This document shows, one piece after another, positions 1 through 9,387 of a stretch of DNA of 64,000 nucleotides (position 1 is the stretch's first letter; the number at the start of each line of letters is the position of its first letter). This DNA is from DATARH01 sp035534855 (lineage in GTDB: Bacteria > Pseudomonadota > Alphaproteobacteria > ATCC43930 > CGMCC-115725). The stretch is taken from the NCBI GenBank assembly GCA_035534855.1, contig DATLRD010000010.1, forward strand, positions 1-64,000. Direction: 5' to 3'. The translations under genes and the position numbers were made by a program. The notes under the pieces were generated by a model. That model saw only the letters and a list, made by a program, of their open reading frames with translations. It had not been told where the DNA came from and ran no database searches.

Positions 1-755
1 GCGCATTCGCTTTGCGCGACCTCGTTTTCGTGGTGCGGAAAGATCAGGTCGACGCCGCCGCCGTGGATGTCGAAATGCGTGCCGAGATGGGTTTCGCTCA
101 TCGCCGAGCATTCGATGTGCCAGCCCGGGCGGCCGCGGCCCCACGGGCTGTCCCAGCCGGGCTGGTCGCCGGTCGACGGTTTCCACAGAACAAAATCGCC
201 GGGGTCTTCCTTGTAGGGCGCGACCTCGATTCGGGCGCCGGCGATCATCTCGTTGCGGCTGCGGCGCGCCAGCTTGCCGTATTCGTTGAACGAGGCGACG
301 CGGAACAGCACGTGCCCGCCATCTGATCCTTTGGGGGTGGCATAGGCATGGCCCGAGGCGATCAGCCGCGCGATCATCGCGATCATCTGCGGAATATGCT
401 CGGTCGCGCGCGGCGCGACATCGGGTGGCAGGTTGCCGAGCGCCGCCATGTCGTCGTGAAAGATCTGCGCGGTGCGCGCGGTCAGCGCCGTGATCGGCTC
501 GCCGTTGGTGCGCGCCGCGTCGATGATCTTGTCGTCGACATCGGTGATGTTGCGCACGTATTTGACGTGGCCTGCGCCGTATTCGTGGCGCAGCACGCGG
601 TACAAGAGATCGAACACCACGACCGCGCGGGCGTTGCCGATATGGGCATAGTCATAGACCGTCGGCCCGCACACATACATCCGCACATTCAGCGGATCGA
701 TCGGGACGAACGGCTCCTTGCGCCGGGTCAGCGAGTTGTAAAGCGCGAGCGGCAT
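1..755 (-). CDS. cysS: Cysteinyl-tRNA synthetase, N-terminal part (3' end cut by window edge)
   Basis: Class I aminoacyl-tRNA synthetase that charges tRNA-Cys with cysteine in the cytoplasm. The reading frame opens with MPLALYNSLTRRKEPFVP at 755 and is uninterrupted to the left edge (251 codons visible, about half of the usual 450-500). Seen: the zinc/cysteine-binding start of the Rossmann domain MYVCGPTVYDYAHIGNARA (the HIGN form of the class I HIGH motif, about residues 32-42), the NITDVDDKI segment, and later GWHIECSAMS and FDIHGGGVDLIFPHHENE, all typical of CysS. The ERGGD-like and KMSKS regions lie outside the window. Preceded by about 120 bp of non-coding DNA separating it from a divergent MFS gene. 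Identification is secure. Confidence 0.96.
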   Translation of the reverse strand, partial: MPLALYNSLTRRKEPFVPIDPLNVRMYVCGPTVYDYAHIGNARAVVVFDLLYRVLRHEYGAGHVKYVRNITDVDDKIIDAARTNGEPITALTARTAQIFHDDMAALGNLPPDVAPRATEHIPQMIAMIARLIASGHAYATPKGSDGGHVLFRVASFNEYGKLARRSRNEMIAGARIEVAPYKEDPGDFVLWKPSTGDQPGWDSPWGRGRPGWHIECSAMSETHLGTHFDIHGGGVDLIFPHHENEVAQSEC

Positions 756-879
756 GACGGCCGGAGGGGTAGCAGATTGCGCCGGTTCGGTCCACGGCTG
801 GCGCCGCGGCAATCCCGGGCGAGGCCGGCCAAGGCGGAAGGGGATTGCGTCGCGCCGCTCGCAATGCCAACCGTAGGGC

Positions 880-2202
880 ATGACGGCGATACAAGCGGCA
901 GCGGAAAAGCCGACCGGCGCGGCGGGGCTGATCGTCTCGCGCCGGTTCGCGCCGCTGTTCTGGGCCCAGTTCCTGTCGGCGTTCAACGACAACGCGCTGA
1001 AGAACGCGCTGGTGCTGCTGATCGCCTATCGGCCGGACATCATCGGCAATTGGGCCCCGGGCGTCGTCATCCCGCTTGCCGGCGGGCTCTTCATCCTGCC
1101 GTTTTTTTTGTGCTCGGCGACCGCCGGGATGCTGGCCGACACGCACGACAAGGCGTGGCTGATCCGGCTCATCAAATTCGCCGAGATTTTCGTGATGCTG
1201 GCCGCCGCGGTTGCGGTGATCGTCGGTCATGCCGGTTGGCTCTTGGCGCTTCTGTTCGCGATGGGGATCGAGGCGGCGTTTTTCGGCCCGCTCAAATACG
1301 CGATCCTGCCCGATCTTCTGTCACCGCGTGAACTTCTGCTCGGCAACGCATTGGTCGAGGCTGGAACGTTTCTCGCGATCCTGCTCGGCACCATCGCCGG
1401 CGTGCTGATCGCCGGCGCGCACGGCGCGGCGGTGGTCGCGGTGCTGATCGTCGCGGTCGCGGTCACCGCCTGGCTCTCCAGCCGGTGGATCACCCCGGCG
1501 CCGCCGGTCGCCGTCGGCCGCCCGGACTGGAACCTCGTCGCCGCGACCGCGCGGCTGATCGTCGACGCGGCGCGGACGCCGGTTACGTTCCGCTCGATGC
1601 TCGGCATCTCCTGGTTCTGGCTGGTCGGCGCGATGTACCTGTCGCAATTCCCGACCTATGTCCGCTTTGTGCTCGGCAGCGAAGAGGCGGTCGTCACGCT
1701 GTTTCTCGCGGTCTTCTCGGTCGGCATCGGCGCCGGTTCGCTGTTGTGCAACTGGGTGCTGCGCGGCCGGATCAGCCCCAAGACGGTGCCGTGGGGCGCG
1801 CTCGGCATCGCCCTGTTTTCGATCGATCTGTGGCTGGCGAGCCCGGCCGCGGCCGGCGCGGCGACGGCGCCGCTGCTGTCGCTCGGCGGGTTCCTGGCCC
1901 GGCCGGCAAGCTGGCGGATCATCGTCGACCTGCTGGGCATCGCGGTCGCCGGCGGCGTCTTCATCCTGCCGCTCTACGCGTTGTTGCAGGTGGCGAGCGA
2001 CGAGCGGGTGCGCGCCCGCACGATCGCGGCCAACAACGTGATCAACGCCGCGGCGATGGTGGTGGCGGCGCTGGCGACCGCCGGGCTGATCGCGGCCGGG
2101 GTTTCGATCCCCGGCCTGTTTCTGCTCGCGGGCGTCGCGACGATCGGTGTCGCGGCGGTTTTCTGGCGTCTGGCGCCGAGCCTCAGGCCGACACCGGGTT
2201 GA
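880..2202 (+). CDS. MFS transporter, lysophospholipid transporter LplT-like
   Basis: Inner-membrane carrier of 440 residues with about 12 predicted hydrophobic segments. The N-terminal stretch FAPLFWAQFLSAFNDNALKN (about residues 26-45) is the signature shared by LplT and by the MFS half of Aas/LplT fusions, which flip lysophosphatidylethanolamine inward for re-acylation. A second typical element, GPLKYAILPDLL (about 145-156), is also present. The partner acyltransferase/acyl-ACP synthetase (aas) is not next to it, so the substrate is inferred from family resemblance only. The start ATG at 880 is the first in frame; no strong ribosome binding site is seen. Confidence 0.8.
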   Translation: MTAIQAAAEKPTGAAGLIVSRRFAPLFWAQFLSAFNDNALKNALVLLIAYRPDIIGNWAPGVVIPLAGGLFILPFFLCSATAGMLADTHDKAWLIRLIKFAEIFVMLAAAVAVIVGHAGWLLALLFAMGIEAAFFGPLKYAILPDLLSPRELLLGNALVEAGTFLAILLGTIAGVLIAGAHGAAVVAVLIVAVAVTAWLSSRWITPAPPVAVGRPDWNLVAATARLIVDAARTPVTFRSMLGISWFWLVGAMYLSQFPTYVRFVLGSEEAVVTLFLAVFSVGIGAGSLLCNWVLRGRISPKTVPWGALGIALFSIDLWLASPAAAGAATAPLLSLGGFLARPASWRIIVDLLGIAVAGGVFILPLYALLQVASDERVRARTIAANNVINAAAMVVAALATAGLIAAGVSIPGLFLLAGVATIGVAAVFWRLAPSLRPTPG

Positions 2203-2240
2203 GCGGTCGGCCGAGGTCTATTCCCCAGTCTTCGCTTCGA

Positions 2241-3372
2241 TCACGTCGGAATCTCCGCTTCGATCACGTCGGCGCCTTCGATGCGCTGGGCGAGCGCGGC
2301 GGCAAGGAAGCGGTCGATGTCGCCGTCGAGCACCGCGTCGGTCTGGCTGGTTTCGACGCCGGTCCGCAAATCCTTGACCATCTGGTAGGGCTGCAGCACG
2401 TACGAGCGGATCTGGTGGCCCCAGCCGATATCGGTCTTGGTCGCGTTCATCGCGTCGATCTTGGCCTCGCGCTTTTGCAGTTCGAGCTCGTAGAGCCGGG
2501 CGCGCAGCATCGAAAACGCCGCGGCGCGGTTCTGGTGCTGCGACCGTTCGCTTTGACATTGCACGACGATGTTGGTCGGCAGGTGGGTGATGCGGATCGC
2601 GCTGTCGGTCTTGTTGACGTGCTGTCCGCCGGCGCCCGAGGCGCGGTAGGTGTCGATCCGCAGATCCTTGTCGTTGATCGCGACCTCGATCTTGTCGTCG
2701 ATCACCGGATAGACCCAGGCCGAGGCAAAGCTGGTGTGGCGGCGCGCGGCCGAATCGAACGGCGAGATGCGCACCAGCCGGTGCACGCCGCTTTCGGTTT
2801 TCAGCCAGCCATAGGCGTCGAGCCCGCTGATCTTGACCGTGGCCGATTTGATCCCGGCGCCTTCGCCGGTGCTCTCTTCGAGCCATTCGACCTTGTAGCC
2901 GTGCGCCTCGGCCCAGCGCACATACATGCGCAGCAGCATCTCGGCCCAGTCCTGCGCCTCGGTGCCGCCGGCGCCGGCATGCGCTTCGAGATAGCAATCG
3001 TTGGCGTCGGCTTCGCCCGACAAGAGGCTTTCGGTCTCGCGCTTCTGCGCCTCGTCACGCAGCTTTTCGAGCGTCGCCTCGGCCTCGGCGACGATCGCGT
3101 CGTCGCCCTCCGCCTCACCGAGCTCGATCAGCTCGAGCGCCTCGTCGACCTCGCGCTCGATGCGCTTGTAGCCCTCGATCGCGCGGTCGAGTCGGGTACG
3201 CTCGCGTAACAACGCCTGCGCCGCCCCGGGATCGTCCCACAGTTTTGGGTCTTCGGCCTTGGCGTTCAGCTCTGCGAGGCGGCGGTTGGCAACCTCCCAG
3301 TCAAAGGTGCCTCCTCAGCAGCGCCAGCGACTTTCGAATGTCGCTGGCGACCGCCTGTATTTCTGCGCCCAT
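2241..3372 (-). CDS. prfB: Peptide chain release factor 2, expressed through programmed +1 frameshifting
   Basis: RF2 recognises UGA and UAA stop codons and triggers peptide release. The gene has two frames. Frame 1 starts with ATG at 3372, runs 23 codons (MGAEIQAVASD...) and ends at an in-frame TGA at 3303-3301. The main frame continues from GAC at 3302 to the stop at 2241, giving about 376 residues in all. Seen in the long frame: the SPF tripeptide anticodon (RISPFDSAARR) and the GGQ catalytic loop (ASGAGGQHVNKTDSA). The slippery site is described separately. The TTG at 3212 that would open a shorter frame is not needed. Neighbours mrcA and rne match the usual alphaproteobacterial order. 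Confidence 0.96.
3300..3315 (-). other. prfB autoregulatory +1 frameshift site
   Basis: Reading the minus strand: AGG AGG CAC CTT TGA C. The internal Shine-Dalgarno-like AGGAGG (3315-3310) lies three nucleotides before the slippery CTT (3306-3304), which is followed by the in-frame stop TGA (3303-3301) and then C. This is the same arrangement as in Escherichia coli prfB. When RF2 is scarce the ribosome pauses at UGA, slips +1 on CUU-U and reads GAC, so RF2 controls its own level. Codon 24 is the stop. Confidence 0.96.
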
Positions 3373-3409
3373 GGAATTCTTCCTTCAACCGATCTCTAAA
3401 GTTGACCAA

Positions 3410-5932
3410 TCAATAGAGCCCACCGGTGCCGCTGCCGGGGGTCTCCGAGGGCGGCGGGGCGTCGGGGTCGTCGACCTGTGAGGTTTCCTGTTCGCCCGGA
3501 ACGCCGTGCAGCCCGAAATCCCGGTCCTTGCCGGGTGCGGTACCGGGCTTGTAAGCCTCCCAGATGGCCGGCGCGCCGGGATCGGGGGGCAACCCGGTAT
3601 GTGGATCGACACGGTACATCTGCAACCCCGGCGGAATGCGGAACTCGGTTGGCGGCGCGTCCTTCAGCGCGGCAATCATGAAGTCGCGGAACACCGGCGC
3701 GGCGACGCGGGCCGCCTGCTCGCCGACGCCGAGGCTGCTGTGGTCGTCGTAGCCGATATAGACCCCCGCGGCGAGGTCGGGGGTAAAGCCGGCAAACCAC
3801 GCGTCGCGCCAGTCGCTGGTCGTGCCGGTCTTGCCGGCGATTGGCTTGCCGACCGCCTTGACCGCGACTCCGGTGCCGCGCTGCACCACGCCCTGCATCA
3901 TCTCGACGATCTGAAAGGCCGATTGCGGGTCGGCGATCTGCTGGCGCGTGTCGGGGATCACCGGCACCGGCTGTTGGTGCCACTCGACGTTGCTGCAGCC
4001 GACGCACGGCCGCTTGTCGGCGCGGAAGATCGTCGCGCCGTTGCGGTCTTGGATGCGGTCGATCAGGGTCGGGGTGATGCGCTTGCCGCCGTTGACCAGC
4101 ATCGCATAGGCCGCGGTCAGCCGCAGCGGCGTGGTCTCGCCGGCGCCGAGCGACATCGAATATTCGCGCGGCATGTGGTCCATGATGCCGAACGCCTCGA
4201 CGTTTTCGCCGATCGCCTCCATCCCGACGATCGCGGCGACGCGCGCGGTGACGGTGTTGAGCGAATGCTCGAGCGCGACGCGTAGCGGCGTCGGGCCGCG
4301 ATACTCGCCGGCCTCGTAATTGCCCGGCGTCCACGGGGGCATGCCGGGCCCCTGCGGCAGCGACACTGGGCCGTCGAGCACCAGCGTCGATGGGGTGAAC
4401 CCGTGTTCGAGCGCGGTCAGGTAGACGAACGGCTTGATCGCCGAGCCGGGCTGCCGCCACGCCTGGGTGGCGCGGTTGAATTGGCTGATCTCAAAGCTGA
4501 ACCCGCCGCTCATCGCCAGCACGCGCCCGGTATGCGGGTCGATCACGACGAGCGCCCCGGACACCCCCGGGGGCTGGCACAGATTGTAGAGCGGCCGCGG
4601 TGTTGCCAATAACCGGCTGCGTGCCGACGCGCGCAGCGCGTGCGCCGGCCGCGGCTTGACAGGGGCTTCGGGCAGTGGCGCGACCAGCACCACGTCCCCG
4701 GGCTTGACCACGTCGTCTGCGCTGCGCGGAAATCCGCCGAGCTCCCCGTTTTCGCGCAGCGGCCGCGCCCAGCGCATTTCGGCAAACGGGATTTCCCCGG
4801 TCTTGCCATTGGCAAAGCCGATCTCGGCGCCCTCGCGGGCGGTATGCAGCACCACCGCGAGCTGCCAGCCCATCGCGTCGGCGCCCGCCGGCCGCGCGAC
4901 CGAGGCCAGGTGCTGCGGCCAGTCGCCGGTCGGGTCGACATGGGCGACCGCGCCGCGCCAGCCGCCGAACTGCCGGTCATAGGCGATCAGCCCGTCGCGC
5001 AGCGCCATGTCGGCGTCGGCCTGCAGCCGGCCGTCGAGGCTGGTGCGCACCGACAGGCCAGACTGGTAGAGGGTCTTTTCGCCATAGCGGGCGAGCAGTT
5101 CGCGCCGCACTTCCTCGGCGAAATAGCCGGCCGTGATGCTTTCGGTCTTTTCGCGGTGGCGCAGCACGATCGGCTCGGCCTTGGCCGCCGCGCCCTCCGC
5201 CGGGGTCGCGTAGCCGTCCTCGACCATGCGGTCGATCACCCAGTCGCGCCGAGCCTTGGCCGCCTGGGGAAAGCGCATCGGGTTGTAGTTGTTCGGCGCT
5301 TTGGGCAGCCCGCCGAGAAACGCGGCCTCGGCCAGCGTCAGGTCGTCGAGCGACTTGTCGAAATAGGTCAGCGCCGCAGAGGCGATCCCATACGAGCCGG
5401 CGCCGAGATAGATTTCGTTCAGATAGAGTTCGAGGATCTGATTCTTGGACAGCGCGGCGTCGATTCGGGTGGCGAGCAGCACCTCCTTGATCTTGCGTTT
5501 GATCGATACCCGGTTGTTCAGCAGCATGTTCTTGGCGACCTGCTGGGTGATCGTCGAGGCGCCGATCGGCCGCCGCCGGTCGCGCCACCGCCCGAGATCA
5601 GTGATCGCGGCGCGCAGCATCGATACCGGGTCAATGCCGTGATGGGTATAGAAATTCTTGTCTTCGGCCGAGATGAACGCATCGATCACGCGCTTAGGGA
5701 TCGCCGAGACCGGCACGAAAATCCGCCGTTCGGTGGCGTATTCGGCGAGCAGCCGGCCGTCGCCAGCGTGCACGAAGGTGGTGATCGGCGGCTCATAATT
5801 GGCGAGCTGCTGGTAATCCGGCAGGTCGCGCCCGAAATACCAGATCGTGACGCCGGCAAACGCGCCCCCGGCGATCGCCAGCAGGACGGAACAGACGAAC
5901 AGAAAACGGACGAGGCGGACCAGCTTAACCAT
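3410..5932 (-). CDS. mrcA: Penicillin-binding protein 1A (bifunctional glycosyltransferase/transpeptidase)
   Basis: Class A PBP of 840 residues that polymerises lipid II and cross-links peptidoglycan at the outer face of the inner membrane. Order of parts: short cytoplasmic tail and one transmembrane anchor (about residues 7-30), GT51 glycosyltransferase domain with EDKNFYTHHGID and the QQVAKNMLL motif, an OB-like linker, then the transpeptidase domain with the active-site serine in PGSAIKPFVY (SxxK), the SLN motif in EHSLNTV, and KTG in GKTGTTSDWRD. A Pro/Asp-rich tail ends the protein. In many alphaproteobacteria an N-acetylmuramoyl-L-alanine amidase gene lies between mrcA and rne; here that place is empty. 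Confidence 0.96.
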   Translation of the reverse strand: MVKLVRLVRFLFVCSVLLAIAGGAFAGVTIWYFGRDLPDYQQLANYEPPITTFVHAGDGRLLAEYATERRIFVPVSAIPKRVIDAFISAEDKNFYTHHGIDPVSMLRAAITDLGRWRDRRRPIGASTITQQVAKNMLLNNRVSIKRKIKEVLLATRIDAALSKNQILELYLNEIYLGAGSYGIASAALTYFDKSLDDLTLAEAAFLGGLPKAPNNYNPMRFPQAAKARRDWVIDRMVEDGYATPAEGAAAKAEPIVLRHREKTESITAGYFAEEVRRELLARYGEKTLYQSGLSVRTSLDGRLQADADMALRDGLIAYDRQFGGWRGAVAHVDPTGDWPQHLASVARPAGADAMGWQLAVVLHTAREGAEIGFANGKTGEIPFAEMRWARPLRENGELGGFPRSADDVVKPGDVVLVAPLPEAPVKPRPAHALRASARSRLLATPRPLYNLCQPPGVSGALVVIDPHTGRVLAMSGGFSFEISQFNRATQAWRQPGSAIKPFVYLTALEHGFTPSTLVLDGPVSLPQGPGMPPWTPGNYEAGEYRGPTPLRVALEHSLNTVTARVAAIVGMEAIGENVEAFGIMDHMPREYSMSLGAGETTPLRLTAAYAMLVNGGKRITPTLIDRIQDRNGATIFRADKRPCVGCSNVEWHQQPVPVIPDTRQQIADPQSAFQIVEMMQGVVQRGTGVAVKAVGKPIAGKTGTTSDWRDAWFAGFTPDLAAGVYIGYDDHSSLGVGEQAARVAAPVFRDFMIAALKDAPPTEFRIPPGLQMYRVDPHTGLPPDPGAPAIWEAYKPGTAPGKDRDFGLHGVPGEQETSQVDDPDAPPPSETPGSGTGGLY

Positions 5933-6401
5933 CGAGCGCAGCGGTGCAGCTCCACAGGCGCAGGCGCCCGTCCGGGCCGGGGCCTCTTGCGCGGCGCCTC
6001 TTATGCGCCAACGGCTTCGCTATTCCAAGGCCGTTTTTGGCTGTGGCCGGCGGGTTTCCCCCAACCGTGGCGCGGCCCGCGCCACCAGGAGCGGACGAAA
6101 TCATTGTTATATTGCGCCGTGACCGGTAGATTGTGCGGCGCGAGTTCAGCCGGCCGGGCGCTGCGCCCGGGGCGCTGCGACGGCCCGTACCCAGGGCAAG
6201 GTTTTTGCCGCAATGGCGGGTCGCCTGTGCCAGGCAACGCACATCGTATGAACAACAAGCCGGGCGTGGTTCCCGACGCGACGCAAAAGAAAGATTCCGC
6301 GACGCAATGATCCGAACCACCCTTCGCTTTTCTACACAGAGGAACGTGCCGCCCGCCGCGCATTTCGCGGTCGTGCCGGCGCGCCTCGGAGTTTTGGCCG
6401 A
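5933..6401. other. Intergenic region between divergent mrcA and rne
   Basis: 469 bp without a credible gene on either strand. It must contain the mrcA promoter (minus) and the rne promoter plus 5' leader (plus). RNase E transcripts in other bacteria carry long leaders used for autoregulation, and the length here would allow one, but I could not identify a specific structure. AT-richer patches occur around 6100-6120 and 6285-6335. No remnant of the amidase gene that often sits here was recognised. Confidence 0.5.
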
Positions 6402-9251
6402 ATGGCAAGACACATGCTTATCGACGCTGCCCACCCCGAGGAGACTCGGGTTGTGGTGCTCAGCGGCAATCGCCTCGACGAATTCGATTTCGAGTCGTCA
6501 ACCAAGAAGCAGGTAAAGGGAAACATCTACCTCGCCAAAGTCACGCGGGTAGAGCCCTCGCTACAGGCAGCCTTTGTCGATTACGGCGGCAACCGCCACG
6601 GATTTCTGGCGTTTGACGAGATCCACCCCGACTATTACCGCATCCCGGTGGGCGATCGCCCGGACGAGCCGACAGCCCCGAAGGAAAACGGCTACGCCCC
6701 CGGCAACGGGATCGACGACGGTAACGGGATCGACGACGGTGAGGGCGCGCTCGCCGCGGTGCTGCCGGAAATCAGGCAGATCCCGACCGGCGACGAGCCC
6801 GACGGGGATGAGTCGGACGGGTACGAGCCGGGCGACGAAGAGCCCGAAGTCGAGGCCGCGACCGACGATTCGGAGCGGGACGCCGCGGACGAGGCGGAAG
6901 CCGATGCGGGGCTGGCCGCCGAGGGTGGCCGGACGATGGCGCTCGCCGCGCCCGACGAGTTGGTCGAGCTTCCCGATCCGATCTTCACGCCCAACGGCGA
7001 GGAAAACGGCGCCGACGCCGAGTCGATCGAGACGCTGGGCGGCGAGGAGATCGAGGAAATCGAGGAGGCCGAGGCCGATGAGCGGCCGCGGTCGCGCCCG
7101 TCGCGCCACTACAAGATCCAAGAAGTCATCAAGCGCCGGCAGATCATGCTGGTGCAGGTCGTCAAGGAAGAGCGCGGCAACAAGGGCGCGGCGCTGACCA
7201 CCTACCTGTCGCTGGCCGGGCGCTATTGCGTGCTGATGCCCAATACCGGCCGCGGCGGCGGGGTGTCGCGCAAGATCACCAGCATCGCCGACCGCCGCCG
7301 GCTGAAGGAGATACTCGAAGACCTCGAAATCCCCGCCGGCATGGGCGTCATCGTCCGCACCGCCGGGGCCGAGCGCTCCAAAGCCGAGATCAAGCGCGAC
7401 TACGAATACCTGCTGCGGCTGTGGACCGAGATTCGCGAATTGACGCTGCAATCGAGCGCGCCGGCGCTGATCTACGAGGAAGGCAACCTGATCAAGCGGT
7501 CGATTCGCGACCTCTACACGCGCGACATCGACGAGGTGCAGGTCGAAGGCGAGGAGGGCTATCGCACGGCCAAGGGCTTCATGCGCATGCTGATGCCCAG
7601 CCACGCTAAGCGGGTGCAGCCGTATCGCGACCCCAAGGTCGGCCTGTTCCACCGCTATCAGGTCGAGAGCCAGATCGACGCGATCCACTCGCCGGTCGCG
7701 CAGCTGCGCTCAGGCGGCTACATCGTGATCAATCAGACCGAGGCGCTGGTCGCGATCGACGTCAATTCCGGCCGCGCGACGCGCGAGCGCAACATCGAGG
7801 AAACCGCGCTGCGCACCAACGTCGAGGCGGCCGAAGAGATCGCCCGGCAGTTGCGCCTGCGTGACCTCGCCGGGCTGATCGTCATCGACTTCATCGACAT
7901 GGAGGAGCACCGCAACCACGGTGCCGTCGAGCGCCGCCTCAAAGATGCGCTGAAAAACGACCGGGCGCGTATCCAGGTCGGCCGCATCACGCCGTTCGGG
8001 CTGTTGGAGATGTCGCGGCAGCGGCTGCGACCATCGCTCGCCGAGGCCTCGACCCAGCCGTGCCCGCATTGCGGCGGCACCGGCTCGATCCGCTCGACCG
8101 AATCGACCGCGCTCTATGTGCTGCGCTCGATCGAGGAGGAGGGAATCCGCCAGCGTGCCGCCGAGCTTTGCGTCTATGTGCCCACCACCGTCGCGCTTTA
8201 CCTGCTCAATCAGAAGCGCGCGTCGCTGAGCCGGATCGAAGAGCACTATGGCGTGCGGGTGGTCGTCGATCGCGACGATTCGCTGATCCCGCCGAGCTTC
8301 CGACTCGAGCGGCTGCGCGCCTTGGCCCCCGGCGAGGCGCCGCCGCGCCGCTCGATCCAGATCGAGACCCCGACGGCCGAGATCGAGGACGAGGAAGACG
8401 AGGGCGTCGAAGACGAAGCCGTCGCGGATGTCGATGCCGAAGCAGAGCGGACCGAGGCGCGGCCGCCGCGCCACCGCGAACCGCGCGAACCGCACGAGCC
8501 GAGCGGCGGGCCCGAGGGACAAGCCGCGCCCGGCGATGACGAGCGCGGACGCCGCCGGCGTCGCCGGCGCCGCCGGCCGCGGTCGGAGGAGGCCGGTGAA
8601 CGCCGCCCGGCGCCGGCTGCGGCGCAAGCCGACGCAGCCGGCGAGACGATCGCCGAGGAGCCGCTCGAGGCTGGCGAGGGCGCGCACGAATTGCACGAAA
8701 CCGATGCCGAGCATCGCCGCCGCCGGCGCGGCCGACGCGGCGGACGCTGGCGCAGCCGGCGCGAGGAAGCCGCCGAGGCGGCTGATGGCGCGCCGGGCGA
8801 GGCGGTGCCGGGAGGTGAGGAGTCGGGTTCCGAACCGGGGTTTGCGGCGCTGGCGCCGGAATTGATCGAGCCGGCGGAAGAGGTGCCGATCGAGCATTAT
8901 GCCGTAGCGGCTGAGGCTGTTGTCGTCGCCGAGGAACCGGTGGCTATGCCCGAGGCGGTCGAGGCGCCGCCAGTTCTAGAACCCGAGCCGGCTCCAGAGC
9001 TGGCCGCTGAGCCCGAGCCGGCTCCAGAGCCGGCCGCTGAGCCCGAGCCGACTCCGGAGCTGGCCGCTGAGCCCGAGCTGGCTCCACAGCTGGCCGCTGA
9101 GCCCGCGCCAGCCGCTGAGCCCGAGCCGGCTCCGGAACCCGAGCCGGCGCTCGCGGCGCATCACGAGATCCCGGGGGCCGATGTGCACGCGATCGAAGAG
9201 CGGCCGGCGAACCCGCGCAAGGGCTGGTGGCAGCGCCTGATCGTGCCCTGA
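6402..9251 (+). CDS. rne: Ribonuclease E
   Basis: Endoribonuclease E/G of 949 residues, core of the RNA degradosome; processes rRNA and tRNA and degrades mRNA. The N-terminus (MARHMLIDAAHPEETRVV) is typical of alphaproteobacterial RNase E. The S1 domain is interrupted by an acidic insertion of about 135 residues (roughly 88-227, rich in DDG, GDE and EE), then resumes at HYKIQEVIKRRQ. Catalytic DNase-I-like domain: VAIDVNSGRA and VIDFIDM carry the metal-binding aspartates; the zinc link is PCPHCGG. The C-terminal half is Arg-rich and acidic blocks followed by a Pro-Glu-Ala repeat tract (about 858-916), then a basic Trp-containing tail. Start chosen at the conserved MARHMLID. Confidence 0.96.
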   Translation: MARHMLIDAAHPEETRVVVLSGNRLDEFDFESSTKKQVKGNIYLAKVTRVEPSLQAAFVDYGGNRHGFLAFDEIHPDYYRIPVGDRPDEPTAPKENGYAPGNGIDDGNGIDDGEGALAAVLPEIRQIPTGDEPDGDESDGYEPGDEEPEVEAATDDSERDAADEAEADAGLAAEGGRTMALAAPDELVELPDPIFTPNGEENGADAESIETLGGEEIEEIEEAEADERPRSRPSRHYKIQEVIKRRQIMLVQVVKEERGNKGAALTTYLSLAGRYCVLMPNTGRGGGVSRKITSIADRRRLKEILEDLEIPAGMGVIVRTAGAERSKAEIKRDYEYLLRLWTEIRELTLQSSAPALIYEEGNLIKRSIRDLYTRDIDEVQVEGEEGYRTAKGFMRMLMPSHAKRVQPYRDPKVGLFHRYQVESQIDAIHSPVAQLRSGGYIVINQTEALVAIDVNSGRATRERNIEETALRTNVEAAEEIARQLRLRDLAGLIVIDFIDMEEHRNHGAVERRLKDALKNDRARIQVGRITPFGLLEMSRQRLRPSLAEASTQPCPHCGGTGSIRSTESTALYVLRSIEEEGIRQRAAELCVYVPTTVALYLLNQKRASLSRIEEHYGVRVVVDRDDSLIPPSFRLERLRALAPGEAPPRRSIQIETPTAEIEDEEDEGVEDEAVADVDAEAERTEARPPRHREPREPHEPSGGPEGQAAPGDDERGRRRRRRRRRPRSEEAGERRPAPAAAQADAAGETIAEEPLEAGEGAHELHETDAEHRRRRRGRRGGRWRSRREEAAEAADGAPGEAVPGGEESGSEPGFAALAPELIEPAEEVPIEHYAVAAEAVVVAEEPVAMPEAVEAPPVLEPEPAPELAAEPEPAPEPAAEPEPTPELAAEPELAPQLAAEPAPAAEPEPAPEPEPALAAHHEIPGADVHAIEERPANPRKGWWQRLIVP

Positions 9252-9387
9252 CCCCTGCACGCGGCGCGCAACGGTTGGATAGGCCACGGGGCGGCCGCGT
9301 CTGCCCCGGGGATGCCGTATTTGAGCCGTAGCGACATTGCCGGCGGCGGTTTTGCGGGGCCGTGCAACAGCGGGGGCAAAATCGGTC

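Noticed and set aside
1485..3209. Long plus-strand open frame of 574 codons across the LplT-like gene and antisense to prfB
   Set aside because: It overlaps two well-supported genes, has Arg/Ala/Gly-rich content typical of GC-rich shadow frames and no family resemblance.
4640..6310. 556-codon frame antisense to mrcA
   Set aside because: Shadow of mrcA; composition is HRDR-rich and it matches no family.
8976..9150. Tandem DNA repeat or CRISPR-like array in rne
   Set aside because: The repeats are in frame and encode Pro-Glu-Ala units of the RNase E tail; unit lengths vary and there are no unique spacers.
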